From: JANRIG01 sp033765235
Lineage (GTDB): Bacteria > Bacteroidota > Bacteroidia > Cytophagales > UBA9547
Length of the DNA: 64,000 bases
Assembly (NCBI GenBank): GCA_033765235.1
Contig: JANRIG010000011.1
Coordinates: 24,107-88,106 of the forward strand
Direction of reading: 5' to 3'
Shown here: positions 16,958 to 26,358 of the stretch, in pieces
Numbering within the stretch: position 1 is the stretch's first letter
How the letters are laid out: each line of letters begins with the position of its first letter
Made by a program: the position numbers and the translations under genes
Notes under the pieces: generated by a model
Databases searched by the model: none
The model's input: the letters and a program-made list of their open reading frames with translations, nothing else
Told to the model about the DNA's origin: nothing

Positions 16958-17956
16958 ATGAGAAAAATAACATTTATATTATACTTTATATTCATGTCAG
17001 TATATGCACATGCAGACATTCAGAAGTCTGTGACTATGGGCATATACATCACCTCCATACATGATGTGAATATGGAGCAGCACTACTTTGGCATAGAGTT
17101 TTTGCAATGGTTTGTATACCGCAAAGAATATAAAGACAAATACAACTATGACCCTCTCAAAACGGTAGCTCTCATAGATGTATATAATAATGAATATTAT
17201 GAAACCATTATAAAGACAGACAGCACCCTCAAAAACGATATTTATGTACTCAAAAAAGTATCTGCCAAAATTCGTAATGACTTTGAGGTAAAAGACTTTC
17301 CTTTTGACAGGCAAGAGCTCAAGCTCAGATTTCAAGATACTGAAAACGACCGCCGAAAACTACAGTTTGTGGTAGATAATCAAGTTTTTTCAAAATCTGA
17401 TATAGACAGTAATATCAAGATAAACGGAATTAGGATAAAATCTACCTTTAGCCTTGAGCATGAGCGATACGGCTACAAAAACAACTTTGGAAACCCACGC
17501 AACTACAAGCCTGCAGATGACTACGATAGAGTAGTAGCCACTGTGAACATAGAGCGAGAAGTAGGATTTTTGTTTATTAAGCTGTTTTCAGGGCTTTATG
17601 TCAGCTTTTTCATTGCCATTCTTTGCTTGCTTGTAAACCCTAAAGATACCAGCACACGATTTTCGCTCCCTGTGGGTGCGCTCTTTGCAGCAGTGAGTAA
17701 TAAGTATTTTGTAGATGACCTGCTGCCCAAGGTAAACTCTATGACACTGGCCGATATGATACACAGCATCACATTTTTATTTATATTTTTTATTATTATG
17801 ATGTCTGTCATCAATATTTACATCATTAGGCATACTGCAGATGCTGAGGGAATGAAAAAAATCAGAAAATTTGACCAACAATCATTTTGGGCTACCATTA
17901 TGATATATTTCATACTTAATGGTGTGCTTGTCATTAAAGCATCAGCACTTATATAA
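16958..17956 (+). CDS. bacterial pentameric ligand-gated ion channel homologue
   Basis: The frame opens at a GTG at 16922, but ATG at 16958 starts a clean signal peptide (MRKITFILYFIFMSVYAHA), giving 332 residues. The periplasmic half is beta-rich and contains DFPFDRQ at 113-119, the most conserved motif of the Cys-loop receptor superfamily. The flanking cysteines are absent, as in prokaryotic members such as GLIC and ELIC. Four hydrophobic helices follow at about 203-226, 233-256, 264-290 and 307-328, with an M2-like segment RFSLPVGALFAAVSNKYF. The architecture is that of a homopentameric inner-membrane channel. The ligand and ion selectivity cannot be read. It lies 59 bases after cmk. Confidence 0.8.
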   Translation: MRKITFILYFIFMSVYAHADIQKSVTMGIYITSIHDVNMEQHYFGIEFLQWFVYRKEYKDKYNYDPLKTVALIDVYNNEYYETIIKTDSTLKNDIYVLKKVSAKIRNDFEVKDFPFDRQELKLRFQDTENDRRKLQFVVDNQVFSKSDIDSNIKINGIRIKSTFSLEHERYGYKNNFGNPRNYKPADDYDRVVATVNIEREVGFLFIKLFSGLYVSFFIAILCLLVNPKDTSTRFSLPVGALFAAVSNKYFVDDLLPKVNSMTLADMIHSITFLFIFFIIMMSVINIYIIRHTADAEGMKKIRKFDQQSFWATIMIYFILNGVLVIKASALI

Positions 17957-18033
17957 TGTATTATTGGCATTATTATGCATTATAGTATAAAATATTATCT
18001 CAATAAAAATACCAAAAAATAAGAACACAATAA

Positions 18034-20904
18034 TTATTCCTTATTTGCAGCTCTTTTTTTGAGTGGCAGTTCTATTTTGGTTTGGTTTTGAATGATGGCA
18101 GACAATACACGCTCAAAGGGTAGTACCAACAAGGCTATGCCTACTTGTATGGCAAAACTTGTGACAGGGCTATCTGTAATCCTAAAATATGAGGCTATCA
18201 CGGTATCTGCCAGCTCTATAAGCATGACTATGGTAATGAATGTGAGCACTCTGCTTATCCATGGGTTTCCTATATTAGACCTGTTGAGCACAAACGAAAC
18301 CACCAGCAGTGTGCCAAAAAACAATACTTCAGATAGGTAAAACCACCACTGCTGCCAATAAGGTGGTTCTATTTTAAATTTTATAGGTGCACTCTCAGTC
18401 ACTTGTCCAAATACATTGCGTGAGCGCATGACCAACTCATAGCTGCCGCTTGGTATGTAGCTAAAGCTCACATTGTTGTCTGTAGACCATTCTGACCATG
18501 TGTTCATCAGGTTTTTTACATAATACTGGTATTCTACTGCTTGATTATCAATAAAAACGGGGTTTACGTATGTAAACGTGATATGGCTATGTGTTTCGTC
18601 GAGCAAAAGTTTTTGTGATTCCAAACTTGTACCATCGTTGCCAGTAATATTTTTGAGAAACACCAAAGACTTGTTGGGTATCTTGGCTATGGTAGCAGGG
18701 TCTAATAGAAATATTTCATCATTTTTGGTAATAATCCAGCACTTTTGACCATTGTCTTGCACAATTATGTCTTGAATATTAGAAAACATGTTGAAGTACG
18801 GATAGCAGTGTGTAGGGAGCGGGCAATTGCCAAAACATTGCCAATCATGTTTTTTGTTGACCCATACTGCATTGTGCTGTGAGTGAATGAGTCGCGAAAA
18901 ATTACCGGATTTGAAATATTCTATCTCTGATTTTTGGAGCTTTGTGCTGTTTTTGGCGATAGAATAAGCCTTGTTAGAGATAATTACATGAGTTTGACCT
19001 CCAAAATGTACGGTGATAAGGTCGTCTGAAAATGGATTGTACACGGGTATGGTATCTGTCTTGTCATAGTTGCCGGCGTTGTTTGTGAGTTTTATCAAAA
19101 AGGTGCTGAAACTCACCCAAATATTGTGTTCATTATCTTCAGTAATGGTATTTACAGGCTCGTGATAAGGTCCTAATACCATAGGCTCGCTACCCCAAGT
19201 GAGGGTGTTGGTTTTGGAGAATATTAATAGTTTGTTGTCAGATGTACCTGTGAATATTTTGTGGTATTGGTCACATATATATAAGTGAGTAGTGGGCTTG
19301 TAAGATATTTTTGTATATTTTTTGTCATTTATTTCATATACACCGTCTTGGGTGGCTGCGTACAGTAGCCCGGAGTAGGGAATAAGTTGCCTGCATTTAG
19401 CATCCATACCTTGTAATTTTTTGTACATGTATTTGATAGATGATATGGCTTGCGTATTAGCACCTTCATTGCTTGCTATTTGTTTTTTGATAGAGTCTTT
19501 TGGTTTTGCAGGAAGTAGGGTTGCAGGGCTGTTGGCAATATTTGTAGATTTTTGCAGAGCAGGTTGCTCTATCTCTTTGTCTTTTCTATTAAATATGCCC
19601 AAAAACTTCTTATTTTTCTTTTTATCTACCTTTGTGGTATCAGGGTTGGTTTCAGCAGGTATATTTTCCTTATTATCACTTTTCTTTCTGAAGCCAAAAA
19701 AATTTCTTATTTTCTCAAATTTAGTTTTTTGGTCTCTCACATAAGTGTTGAGCTTGCCTTCTTTTTTCTCTTCATCTTCACCTTGTTTGCGTAGTTTTTG
19801 GCGTGCAATACGGCTTACATCATTATAGTTTATGACTTTGTCCAAATAATATAGCCCTTCGCTGGTGCCTACCCAAAGTTTGCCATTGTGAAATGCTACA
19901 GTTTCTATATGTCCTTCCAGCCCCGGATATGAGGTGTAGTTTCTGAATGGCAACGTGTAGTCAATTCTCGAAAATCCGTATTCATGTGCTACCCACACTC
20001 CGCTTTGGTTATCCATGCCTATGGCAAATATTTCATCATCAGGCAGGCCGGAGTAGTAGTTTATGACCGAAATGGTTTTGCCGGTGCGTGGGTTGAGCAG
20101 CAATACGCCGCCTTTGTTTGTACTTATGGCGGCTACGTTGTCAGATACCATAACTCCTCCGTTAATTGCAGCAAAATTAAGGTAGGCTTTGTCTTCTACA
20201 GGTATGTATGTTATGTTGGTGCCTTCAGCACTATAGAGGTTGTTGTTTTGAGTAGCAATGAGGTACATTTTCCCGGATTTGTCGGTGGATGTAAATATTA
20301 TTTTTTCATCATTAATACCTGCAAATGTAGTAGGCAACAATTCATTTTTATCAATAGTATATATCTGATTTTCAATATCTTGAATATATATATTATTATT
20401 CATCTCAAACACTGCCGAAAAATTGGACACAGAGGTACTTTGTATCTTGCTGATGATTTTATCAGTGGCTATATCATATACATATACATTGCTTTCGGTC
20501 ATGAAATATATGGTATTTTGCAATGATGTTATTTGTGATACATTGATAAGGTCAGTCTGTGCATGATAAAGGCTTTTGTATGACAAGGTGCCGTTTGTGT
20601 TTTGTGTGAGCACCCCAAAGTCGTCTAAGCATCCTACATATATATTATCAGTATCTGTATGTTTGTAGAGTGCTATGGAGGTACTGGGCGTGTTTATTAT
20701 TTCCCATGTGCGCCCGTCGAAGCGGAGTACTCCACGATTGTTGGCAAAAAACATTTGCCCGCGCGAATCTTGTACTATGGCAAAATTTTCATTCTCAATT
20801 TGCTCGTTTTCAGGCGAGTAGTTAGATATGAAATAGTCTCCTTTTTGGCTGTAAACTGCAAAAGTAATAAGATAACATATAAGGGGAAGTATTTTTTTCA
20901 TCAT
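18034..20904 (-). CDS. reg_prop/Y_Y_Y sensor-like membrane protein without a kinase
   Basis: This 956-residue protein has a signal peptide (about 1-19). A two-component-regulator beta-propeller comes next (about 20-370 and 490-770), with blades such as DSRGQMFFANNRGVLRFDG, NQSGVWVAHEYGFSRID and KLWVGTSEGLYYLD. A Y_Y_Y domain (EYQYYVKNLMNTWSEW) precedes three hydrophobic helices near the C-terminus. In related hybrid sensors a histidine kinase follows the helix; here the protein ends after the last helix and a basic tail. A Lys-rich insertion of about 100 residues interrupts the propeller. It is 122 bases downstream of the HAMP-GAF gene on the same strand, which may be its signalling partner. 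Confidence 0.78.
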   Translation of the reverse strand: MMKKILPLICYLITFAVYSQKGDYFISNYSPENEQIENENFAIVQDSRGQMFFANNRGVLRFDGRTWEIINTPSTSIALYKHTDTDNIYVGCLDDFGVLTQNTNGTLSYKSLYHAQTDLINVSQITSLQNTIYFMTESNVYVYDIATDKIISKIQSTSVSNFSAVFEMNNNIYIQDIENQIYTIDKNELLPTTFAGINDEKIIFTSTDKSGKMYLIATQNNNLYSAEGTNITYIPVEDKAYLNFAAINGGVMVSDNVAAISTNKGGVLLLNPRTGKTISVINYYSGLPDDEIFAIGMDNQSGVWVAHEYGFSRIDYTLPFRNYTSYPGLEGHIETVAFHNGKLWVGTSEGLYYLDKVINYNDVSRIARQKLRKQGEDEEKKEGKLNTYVRDQKTKFEKIRNFFGFRKKSDNKENIPAETNPDTTKVDKKKNKKFLGIFNRKDKEIEQPALQKSTNIANSPATLLPAKPKDSIKKQIASNEGANTQAISSIKYMYKKLQGMDAKCRQLIPYSGLLYAATQDGVYEINDKKYTKISYKPTTHLYICDQYHKIFTGTSDNKLLIFSKTNTLTWGSEPMVLGPYHEPVNTITEDNEHNIWVSFSTFLIKLTNNAGNYDKTDTIPVYNPFSDDLITVHFGGQTHVIISNKAYSIAKNSTKLQKSEIEYFKSGNFSRLIHSQHNAVWVNKKHDWQCFGNCPLPTHCYPYFNMFSNIQDIIVQDNGQKCWIITKNDEIFLLDPATIAKIPNKSLVFLKNITGNDGTSLESQKLLLDETHSHITFTYVNPVFIDNQAVEYQYYVKNLMNTWSEWSTDNNVSFSYIPSGSYELVMRSRNVFGQVTESAPIKFKIEPPYWQQWWFYLSEVLFFGTLLVVSFVLNRSNIGNPWISRVLTFITIVMLIELADTVIASYFRITDSPVTSFAIQVGIALLVLPFERVLSAIIQNQTKIELPLKKRAANKE

Positions 20905-21026
20905 TGCAATAACGGATGTTTTTATAAAACTAAAAAATTATATTTTAGTTAATAAATTGTTAAAATATTGTAGCCTAAGATTCAACATAGGCTATACATT
21001 TACCTCATCATGGTTATGATTATATA

Positions 21027-22838
21027 TTATGTATGTACGGCTACGCCGCGTGTGAGGGTTTCTTGGGTGGCTAAGAGCTCTTCCATATTTTGGCGCATCT
21101 CTTCTTCTTGTGCTCTGAGCTGCTCTGTGAGTTGGGTGGTTTCGTCCAGCAGTTTTTTGGTTTTTTCATTCATATGGTTGTTTTTCAAGAAAGATCCTAT
21201 GGCTTCTGCTAACTCTTGCAAGAAAGACAATTTATAAGGTTCTATCTCTTTGAGTGCTGACAGCTCCAGTAGCCCATGTACTTGCAGATTTGCCATGAGT
21301 GGTATCACTACTACGCAGGTAGGTTGCATCTGTCCCAGTCCCGACTTTATATATGCATAGTTTTTGGGTACATCTGTGATGAAAATCATTTCTTTATCGT
21401 TCCATGCCTCTCCTGTGAGCCCTTCGCCTTTGCTCACATTCATGTATATGTATTTTTTGCGGTCATATGCATAGCATGATTTCATTTCCATGTGCTCTTC
21501 GTTTTCGCTGAGTTCATAAAGTGCTCCTTGCAATGCTCCTGTATATTTTACCACATTGCAAAGCAACTCATCATAAACGCTATGTGCCTCAGTATAATCA
21601 TTTTTTCTGAATATTTGGGCAAATTTTGCCATGCCTTCATTGTGCCAATAGCGCTTCTTTTCTTCATCATCTATCTCATTCAATTGGCTTATTATTTTGT
21701 TGAGCGTAATGTTTACCTCATCTTTTTCATTGAATATTGGCAACGCTTCTTTGTGTTTGCGGGTAGATATATCTTGTATCATATCCATGATGGTGAGTAT
21801 CTTATAGGATATCATATCAAATCCTAATACTATGTTTTTCAAAATTTTATTTTTTCTTAAATCATTTAAGTCTTGTTCATTGTTTATGTTGCCTTCGGAT
21901 ATATTTTGAGCTATGGTTTGCAATCTTGCCACAGGTTTGGATATATTTCTTACAAAATACACTGCAGATAGTATCACAGCACCTGCCAGTAGTACAAACA
22001 TGCCTGCCAGCCACATCATGATATATTGGGTATTGGCAAGTGACCGGCGGTACAGGTTTTTAGAAATTGTATCAATACTTGATTCAAACTTGTGCATGTC
22101 TGTACTGAGCTTGCCTCTGAGCCCGGTTTCAGATGTTAAACCTATCTTGGTATGCAACAGCACCATATCATTAAAGCCTGCTTTGTAAGCAGTGAGTGCT
22201 GTAAGTAGTGAGTCATTGGTTTTGCTTTGAATATTTGAGGTTTCAATGATGGCATAAAATTTAAGAGCTTCATTGTTGAATTTTTCTACATATCCCATAT
22301 CGCTGCGGAGCAAAAAGTCTTTTTCATGTCTCCGTAGCATAAGCAGTGAAGCCATATGCTCAGTAGCTGTATGCTTTTCAATATAGTGTATTTGTGCTCT
22401 CATTTTTCCTTCCAACCCTTTGTCTTTGAAGCCTTTGAGGTGATACAACTGTGCCATTTCAGAAAACGTGGATTTAATATTTTGTATTTCAGAATATGTA
22501 TCTGAAGATATAATATTGCGGTTGTCTATGGTATAATTTTCATTTTCTATCAACTTAAGTGCTTTTGTAGCACTGTCTATATTATTGTAAAAAGATTTAT
22601 AATAAGAGTTGGTGCCTGTATTCACAAACTCTCCGTCTGCATATACATTATTTAAGAAATACTGTTGAGCTATTTGTGCCTTATTCACATACAATTTCAC
22701 AGTTTCAATGCTGTGATTTATAACACTAAAATATTTTATTTTATATACCGAAAAACATACTAATATGCCGGATAGTAATATGATAGCTGCAGCTACAGAT
22801 GAAATTACATATATACGATTCGAAATAGAGTCTTGCAT
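21027..22838 (-). CDS. membrane HAMP-GAF signalling protein without output domain
   Basis: This 603-residue protein has a transmembrane helix near residues 8-30 and a mainly helical periplasmic sensor region (about 31-275). A second helix (YIMMWLAGMFVLLAGAVILS) and a HAMP-like linker (NISKPVARLQTIAQNISEG) follow. A GAF domain comes at about 415-545, with GEGLTGEAWNDKEMIFITDV and VVVIPLMANLQVHGLLELSA. It ends in a coiled coil (QLRAQEEEMRQNMEELLATQ). In many Bacteroidota relatives this coil leads into PAS or kinase domains; here it stops after GVAVHT. It could be a natural short form or a truncation. Divergent from purH. Confidence 0.75.
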   Translation of the reverse strand: MQDSISNRIYVISSVAAAIILLSGILVCFSVYKIKYFSVINHSIETVKLYVNKAQIAQQYFLNNVYADGEFVNTGTNSYYKSFYNNIDSATKALKLIENENYTIDNRNIISSDTYSEIQNIKSTFSEMAQLYHLKGFKDKGLEGKMRAQIHYIEKHTATEHMASLLMLRRHEKDFLLRSDMGYVEKFNNEALKFYAIIETSNIQSKTNDSLLTALTAYKAGFNDMVLLHTKIGLTSETGLRGKLSTDMHKFESSIDTISKNLYRRSLANTQYIMMWLAGMFVLLAGAVILSAVYFVRNISKPVARLQTIAQNISEGNINNEQDLNDLRKNKILKNIVLGFDMISYKILTIMDMIQDISTRKHKEALPIFNEKDEVNITLNKIISQLNEIDDEEKKRYWHNEGMAKFAQIFRKNDYTEAHSVYDELLCNVVKYTGALQGALYELSENEEHMEMKSCYAYDRKKYIYMNVSKGEGLTGEAWNDKEMIFITDVPKNYAYIKSGLGQMQPTCVVVIPLMANLQVHGLLELSALKEIEPYKLSFLQELAEAIGSFLKNNHMNEKTKKLLDETTQLTEQLRAQEEEMRQNMEELLATQETLTRGVAVHT

Positions 22839-23167
22839 CTTGCATAAAGTGGGATATAATGTGAAAATAAGATATTATATACGCTTAATATTAACAAAAT
22901 GTTAACTTTTTGTTAAATTATTATAAACAATAACATAAATACGGCTTAAATGGCACAAAAAAAGATTTTATAAAAAGTATAATTTTTATAAATAACGTCA
23001 TAAAAATAGATTAAATACAATATATTGCTTACATGTACTATGGCTTTACATTTACACATGCACAATTTGCCTATGACTTTTCTCAAAAGTGTACAATCAC
23101 ATATTTTTTTTTTTTATTTTTTATCCAAAATATTAATCTAAAATTTGCTGTTCTATTAATTCTCCCT
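22839..23167. other. 329-base divergent intergenic region
   Basis: This region lies between the start codons of the HAMP-GAF gene and purH. It is very AT-rich. It contains an inverted repeat, TTAACAAAA at 22891-22899 with TTTTGTTAA at 22908-22916, which could be an operator or chance. I find no consensus promoter; TAAAATTTG near 23139 has one extra base in the spacer. No gene is supported, although the purH frame is open back to 23033. Confidence 0.5.
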
Positions 23168-24709
23168 ATGCAAAAAAAGATAACCTCCGCGCTCATATCT
23201 GTATATTTCAAAGATGGACTTGAACCCATAGTGAAACTTCTTCACTCACTCAATATCAAAATATACAGTACAGGTGGTACTCAAAAATTCATACATGACC
23301 TGGGCATAAATGTGACAGCCGTTGAAGATGTGACTGCGTATCCATCCATATTTGGCGGGCGTGTGAAAACATTGCATCCTAAAGTATTTGGAGGTATACT
23401 GTACCGTAGGCAGCATGCAAGTGATATAGCAGAAGCATCCCAATACCAAATACCTGCCATTGACCTAGTCATTGTAGATTTATACCCGTTTGAATCTACT
23501 GTGGCAAGTGGTGCCCCCGAAGAAGATATTATAGAAAAGATAGATATAGGTGGAGTATCACTTATACGTGCTGCTGCCAAAAACCATCATGATACCGTAG
23601 TCATATCATCTATCGCGCAATATGCAATGCTGCACGATATACTAAAAAACCAAAACGGTGAAACTAGTATGGCACAAAGACGCACCTTGGCTGCCATGGC
23701 ATTTGACACTACCTCGCACTATGATGCCCAAATATTCAAATATTTCAATCAATTAGAAGGTATAAATACCTTTAAAGAGAGCATAAATGCCACCAAACCT
23801 CTCAGATATGGCGAAAATCCTCATCAAAAAGGAATATATTTTGGGCATTTGGACCAAATGTTTGATGTGCTCAACGGCAAAGAACTGTCATACAACAATT
23901 TGGTAGATGTAGATGCATGTGTGAAGTTGATAGATGAGTTTGAACCTGAACTAATAAATGAGGGCAAAACTACGTTTTGCATCATCAAGCATACCAATGC
24001 CTGTGGTGTAGCCACAGCAGACAGCAATACAAAGGCATACCTCAAAGCACTGTCATGCGACCCTGTATCGGCATTTGGAGGGGTGATTATTTGCAATACA
24101 AAAGTGAATAAAGACACCGCCACAGAGCTCTCAAAGCTATTTTTTGAAGTGCTCATAGCACCTGACTATGATACTGATGCACTCACGCTGCTTACTGAGA
24201 AAAAAAACCGCATCATACTCAAGCGCAAACCTACCCCTACTGTAAACTATGAATACAAAACATTGCTCAACGGGGTGATATGGCAAGACAAGGATATGAG
24301 TATGGAAGATGATAAAATGTGGAATGTAGTGACCCACAAAAAGCCTACCAAACCTGAAGCTAAAGCACTATTATTTGCAAATAAAATAGTGAAACACACC
24401 AAGTCAAATACCATTGTATTGGCTAAGCCGGATATATTATTGACATCAGGAGTAGGGCAGACCTCGCGAGTAGATGCACTGAAGCAAGCCATAGAAAAGG
24501 CTCATGCTTTTGGATTTGACCTCAATGGATGTGTAATGGCATCTGATGCATTTTTTCCGTTTCCTGATTGTGTGCAGATAGCACATGAAGCCGGGGCTAC
24601 TGCAGTACTGCAACCCGGAGGCTCTGTAAAAGATAAAGAATCTATTGACTATTGCGATGCGCACGGTATGAGTATGGTATTCACGGGAGTGCGACATTTC
24701 AAACATTAA
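23168..24709 (+). CDS. purH: bifunctional AICAR formyltransferase/IMP cyclohydrolase
   Basis: The frame is open from 23033, but ATG at 23168 gives the conserved N-terminus MQKKITSALISVYFKDGLEP and a normal 513-residue length. The IMP cyclohydrolase domain (about 1-195) has STGGT, FGGRVKTLHPKVFGGIL and DIGGVSLIRAAAKNH. The AICAR transformylase domain follows, with LRYGENPHQ, the catalytic Lys-His in CIIKHTNACGVA, SAFGGVI and a C-terminal ASDAFFPFPD. It performs the last two steps of purine synthesis to IMP in the cytoplasm. It converges with the next gene, six bases apart. Confidence 0.96.
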   Translation: MQKKITSALISVYFKDGLEPIVKLLHSLNIKIYSTGGTQKFIHDLGINVTAVEDVTAYPSIFGGRVKTLHPKVFGGILYRRQHASDIAEASQYQIPAIDLVIVDLYPFESTVASGAPEEDIIEKIDIGGVSLIRAAAKNHHDTVVISSIAQYAMLHDILKNQNGETSMAQRRTLAAMAFDTTSHYDAQIFKYFNQLEGINTFKESINATKPLRYGENPHQKGIYFGHLDQMFDVLNGKELSYNNLVDVDACVKLIDEFEPELINEGKTTFCIIKHTNACGVATADSNTKAYLKALSCDPVSAFGGVIICNTKVNKDTATELSKLFFEVLIAPDYDTDALTLLTEKKNRIILKRKPTPTVNYEYKTLLNGVIWQDKDMSMEDDKMWNVVTHKKPTKPEAKALLFANKIVKHTKSNTIVLAKPDILLTSGVGQTSRVDALKQAIEKAHAFGFDLNGCVMASDAFFPFPDCVQIAHEAGATAVLQPGGSVKDKESIDYCDAHGMSMVFTGVRHFKH

Positions 24710-24715
24710 AAAAAG

Positions 24716-26155
24716 CTAGTTGCCTTTTTTGCGTGCCTCTATCATTTTGCCGTAATTTTCAAAAAATTCGGCTAATTGCTCCACTCCGAGTCTTTTGGCT
24801 ATAATCTTTTTATTTTGGTCCAGCACGTACATTACAGGCGTGCTGTATACATCGTATATTTTTCTAAAATTAGTCTCATTTCTCGGGTCGTATACATTGG
24901 TAAATGTGAGCTTGTTTGATTTTATAAAATTTTTGAGTGGGTCTATTTCCACCGAGGTGCATACAGCGTACACCTCAAAATCATGCTTTGCTTTGTCTTG
25001 TACATACAGGTCGCGCAGTTTGGGCATTTCTTTTTGGCAATGCCCGCAGTTGGGGTCCCAAAATATGAGTACAGTGTATTTTGTCTTGAACGATGTAAAA
25101 GACTTGTATTTGCCTGCTGTATCGGGCATAGATAGCACAGGTGCATAGTTATTTAGCAGCAGCAGCCTCAGTGTATTGTAGCGGTCGCGTATTTTGGTTT
25201 CTATGTCATCATTTATCCAATAAGCTTTGCCTGCAAGGTAGTATTTCTCTGCCATGTGTACAAACACAGCATCCATACCCATAATGTTAGAGGTCTCGTA
25301 CTGGTTGGTAATGTACCAAATGATGTATTTAAAAATTTCACTTTTTTCATTTTTTACTTTTGGGATAAGTATATCTGCCTCTTTATTAATACTGTCTGGT
25401 ATTTGGAGTATCATATTTTTTATGTATCGCTCCAGTTTTTGGTGAAATATGGGGGTGCGTATCAGTCTATCGTCGTTGAGGTCTATATTGTCCCAATAGT
25501 GTTCTTTATAGTATCTGTATGGGAATGTAGAGTCAGGTCTTCCGTTTGGCAACTTAGGGGTAGCAGGTATCTCAGGGTCTGACATGGCTCTGAATACTTT
25601 GGTAATAAGGCGGTCAGGATTGTTTTTGATAAAATTTTTGCGGTATTCAAATATTTCTTTTTCAAGGGCTATCACTTCTTCTCTCAATTTTTTGCCCGCT
25701 ACCGTATCTTTTTTATTGATACTATCATACATTTTGCGCTGACTCTCTGCGCGTGCACCTTTTTCAACAATAAATTTTAGATACTCATAAAACACCTGAT
25801 TTTCTACTGAGCCTGTCACTTTCATATTGCGGGTGTAGTCTGTAGTGTTTGTCTCCATGGTAAATGATTGCTCATCCACTATGGTTTCAAAATATTGCTT
25901 ACCCGGCAGCACTACTAAATATATACCTGGATCCAACTTATTTTTACCTTCAAATACAAATTTACCTTCCTTGCCTACTATGGCTGTGTCTTTGAGGTAC
26001 TGCTTATCTCCGTAATAATTTGCCAAAAACACGGTGTCTTTTTCTTTGAGCCCTGTCACTTTGTACTTGAGCGAATAAGCAGGTTTTATATCAGCATATT
26101 TGAATGCACAAATTACTGTTAAGGAAAACATGATAAGCGTATGTATTTTTTTCAT
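24716..26155 (-). CDS. TlpA-like thioredoxin-fold protein with DUF4369/DUF5106 regions
   Basis: This 479-residue exported protein has a signal peptide (about 1-22). A beta-rich DUF4369-like domain follows (about 28-120), with DTVFLANYYGDKQYLKDTA. The middle is helical (about 125-335), resembling DUF5106. A thioredoxin domain has redox motif CGHC at 370-373 in LIFWDPNCGHCQKEM and the cis-Pro region VYSTPVMYVLD. Such proteins are membrane-associated thiol-disulfide reductases of the Bacteroidota periplasm, perhaps acting in cytochrome or envelope protein maturation. No partner gene is adjacent. Confidence 0.82.
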   Translation of the reverse strand: MKKIHTLIMFSLTVICAFKYADIKPAYSLKYKVTGLKEKDTVFLANYYGDKQYLKDTAIVGKEGKFVFEGKNKLDPGIYLVVLPGKQYFETIVDEQSFTMETNTTDYTRNMKVTGSVENQVFYEYLKFIVEKGARAESQRKMYDSINKKDTVAGKKLREEVIALEKEIFEYRKNFIKNNPDRLITKVFRAMSDPEIPATPKLPNGRPDSTFPYRYYKEHYWDNIDLNDDRLIRTPIFHQKLERYIKNMILQIPDSINKEADILIPKVKNEKSEIFKYIIWYITNQYETSNIMGMDAVFVHMAEKYYLAGKAYWINDDIETKIRDRYNTLRLLLLNNYAPVLSMPDTAGKYKSFTSFKTKYTVLIFWDPNCGHCQKEMPKLRDLYVQDKAKHDFEVYAVCTSVEIDPLKNFIKSNKLTFTNVYDPRNETNFRKIYDVYSTPVMYVLDQNKKIIAKRLGVEQLAEFFENYGKMIEARKKGN

Positions 26156-26358
26156 ATATAGATTAATAACTATGTATTATGATTTGCAAAATAATTTTAA
26201 TTAACGTTAATATACAAATAATATGCCAAATGTGATGAATATAAATGTGAATACACAAAAAATGGCATAGTAATTGGGCTTTTTTATATGAAGTGATAAT
26301 CATCAAAAGCTTAAGGTGCAAAGCCACGGCAATTCCCACACGATGTAATATCCAAAAT

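Noticed and set aside
18004..18052. AATAAG/CTTATT inverted repeat between the channel gene and the propeller gene as a bidirectional terminator.
   Set aside because: The stem is only six A/T-rich pairs with a 16-base loop and no U run.
22891..22916. Inverted repeat TTAACAAAA/TTTTGTTAA as a regulator binding site between two divergent genes.
   Set aside because: In sequence this AT-rich such repeats arise often by chance, and no regulator or second copy supports it; recorded only in the intergenic entry.
26207..26299. 30-residue hydrophobic frame on the minus strand (KKPNYYAIFCVFTF and on).
   Set aside because: It resembles a single-helix microprotein but has no ATG, GTG or TTG start in frame, so it cannot be supported.
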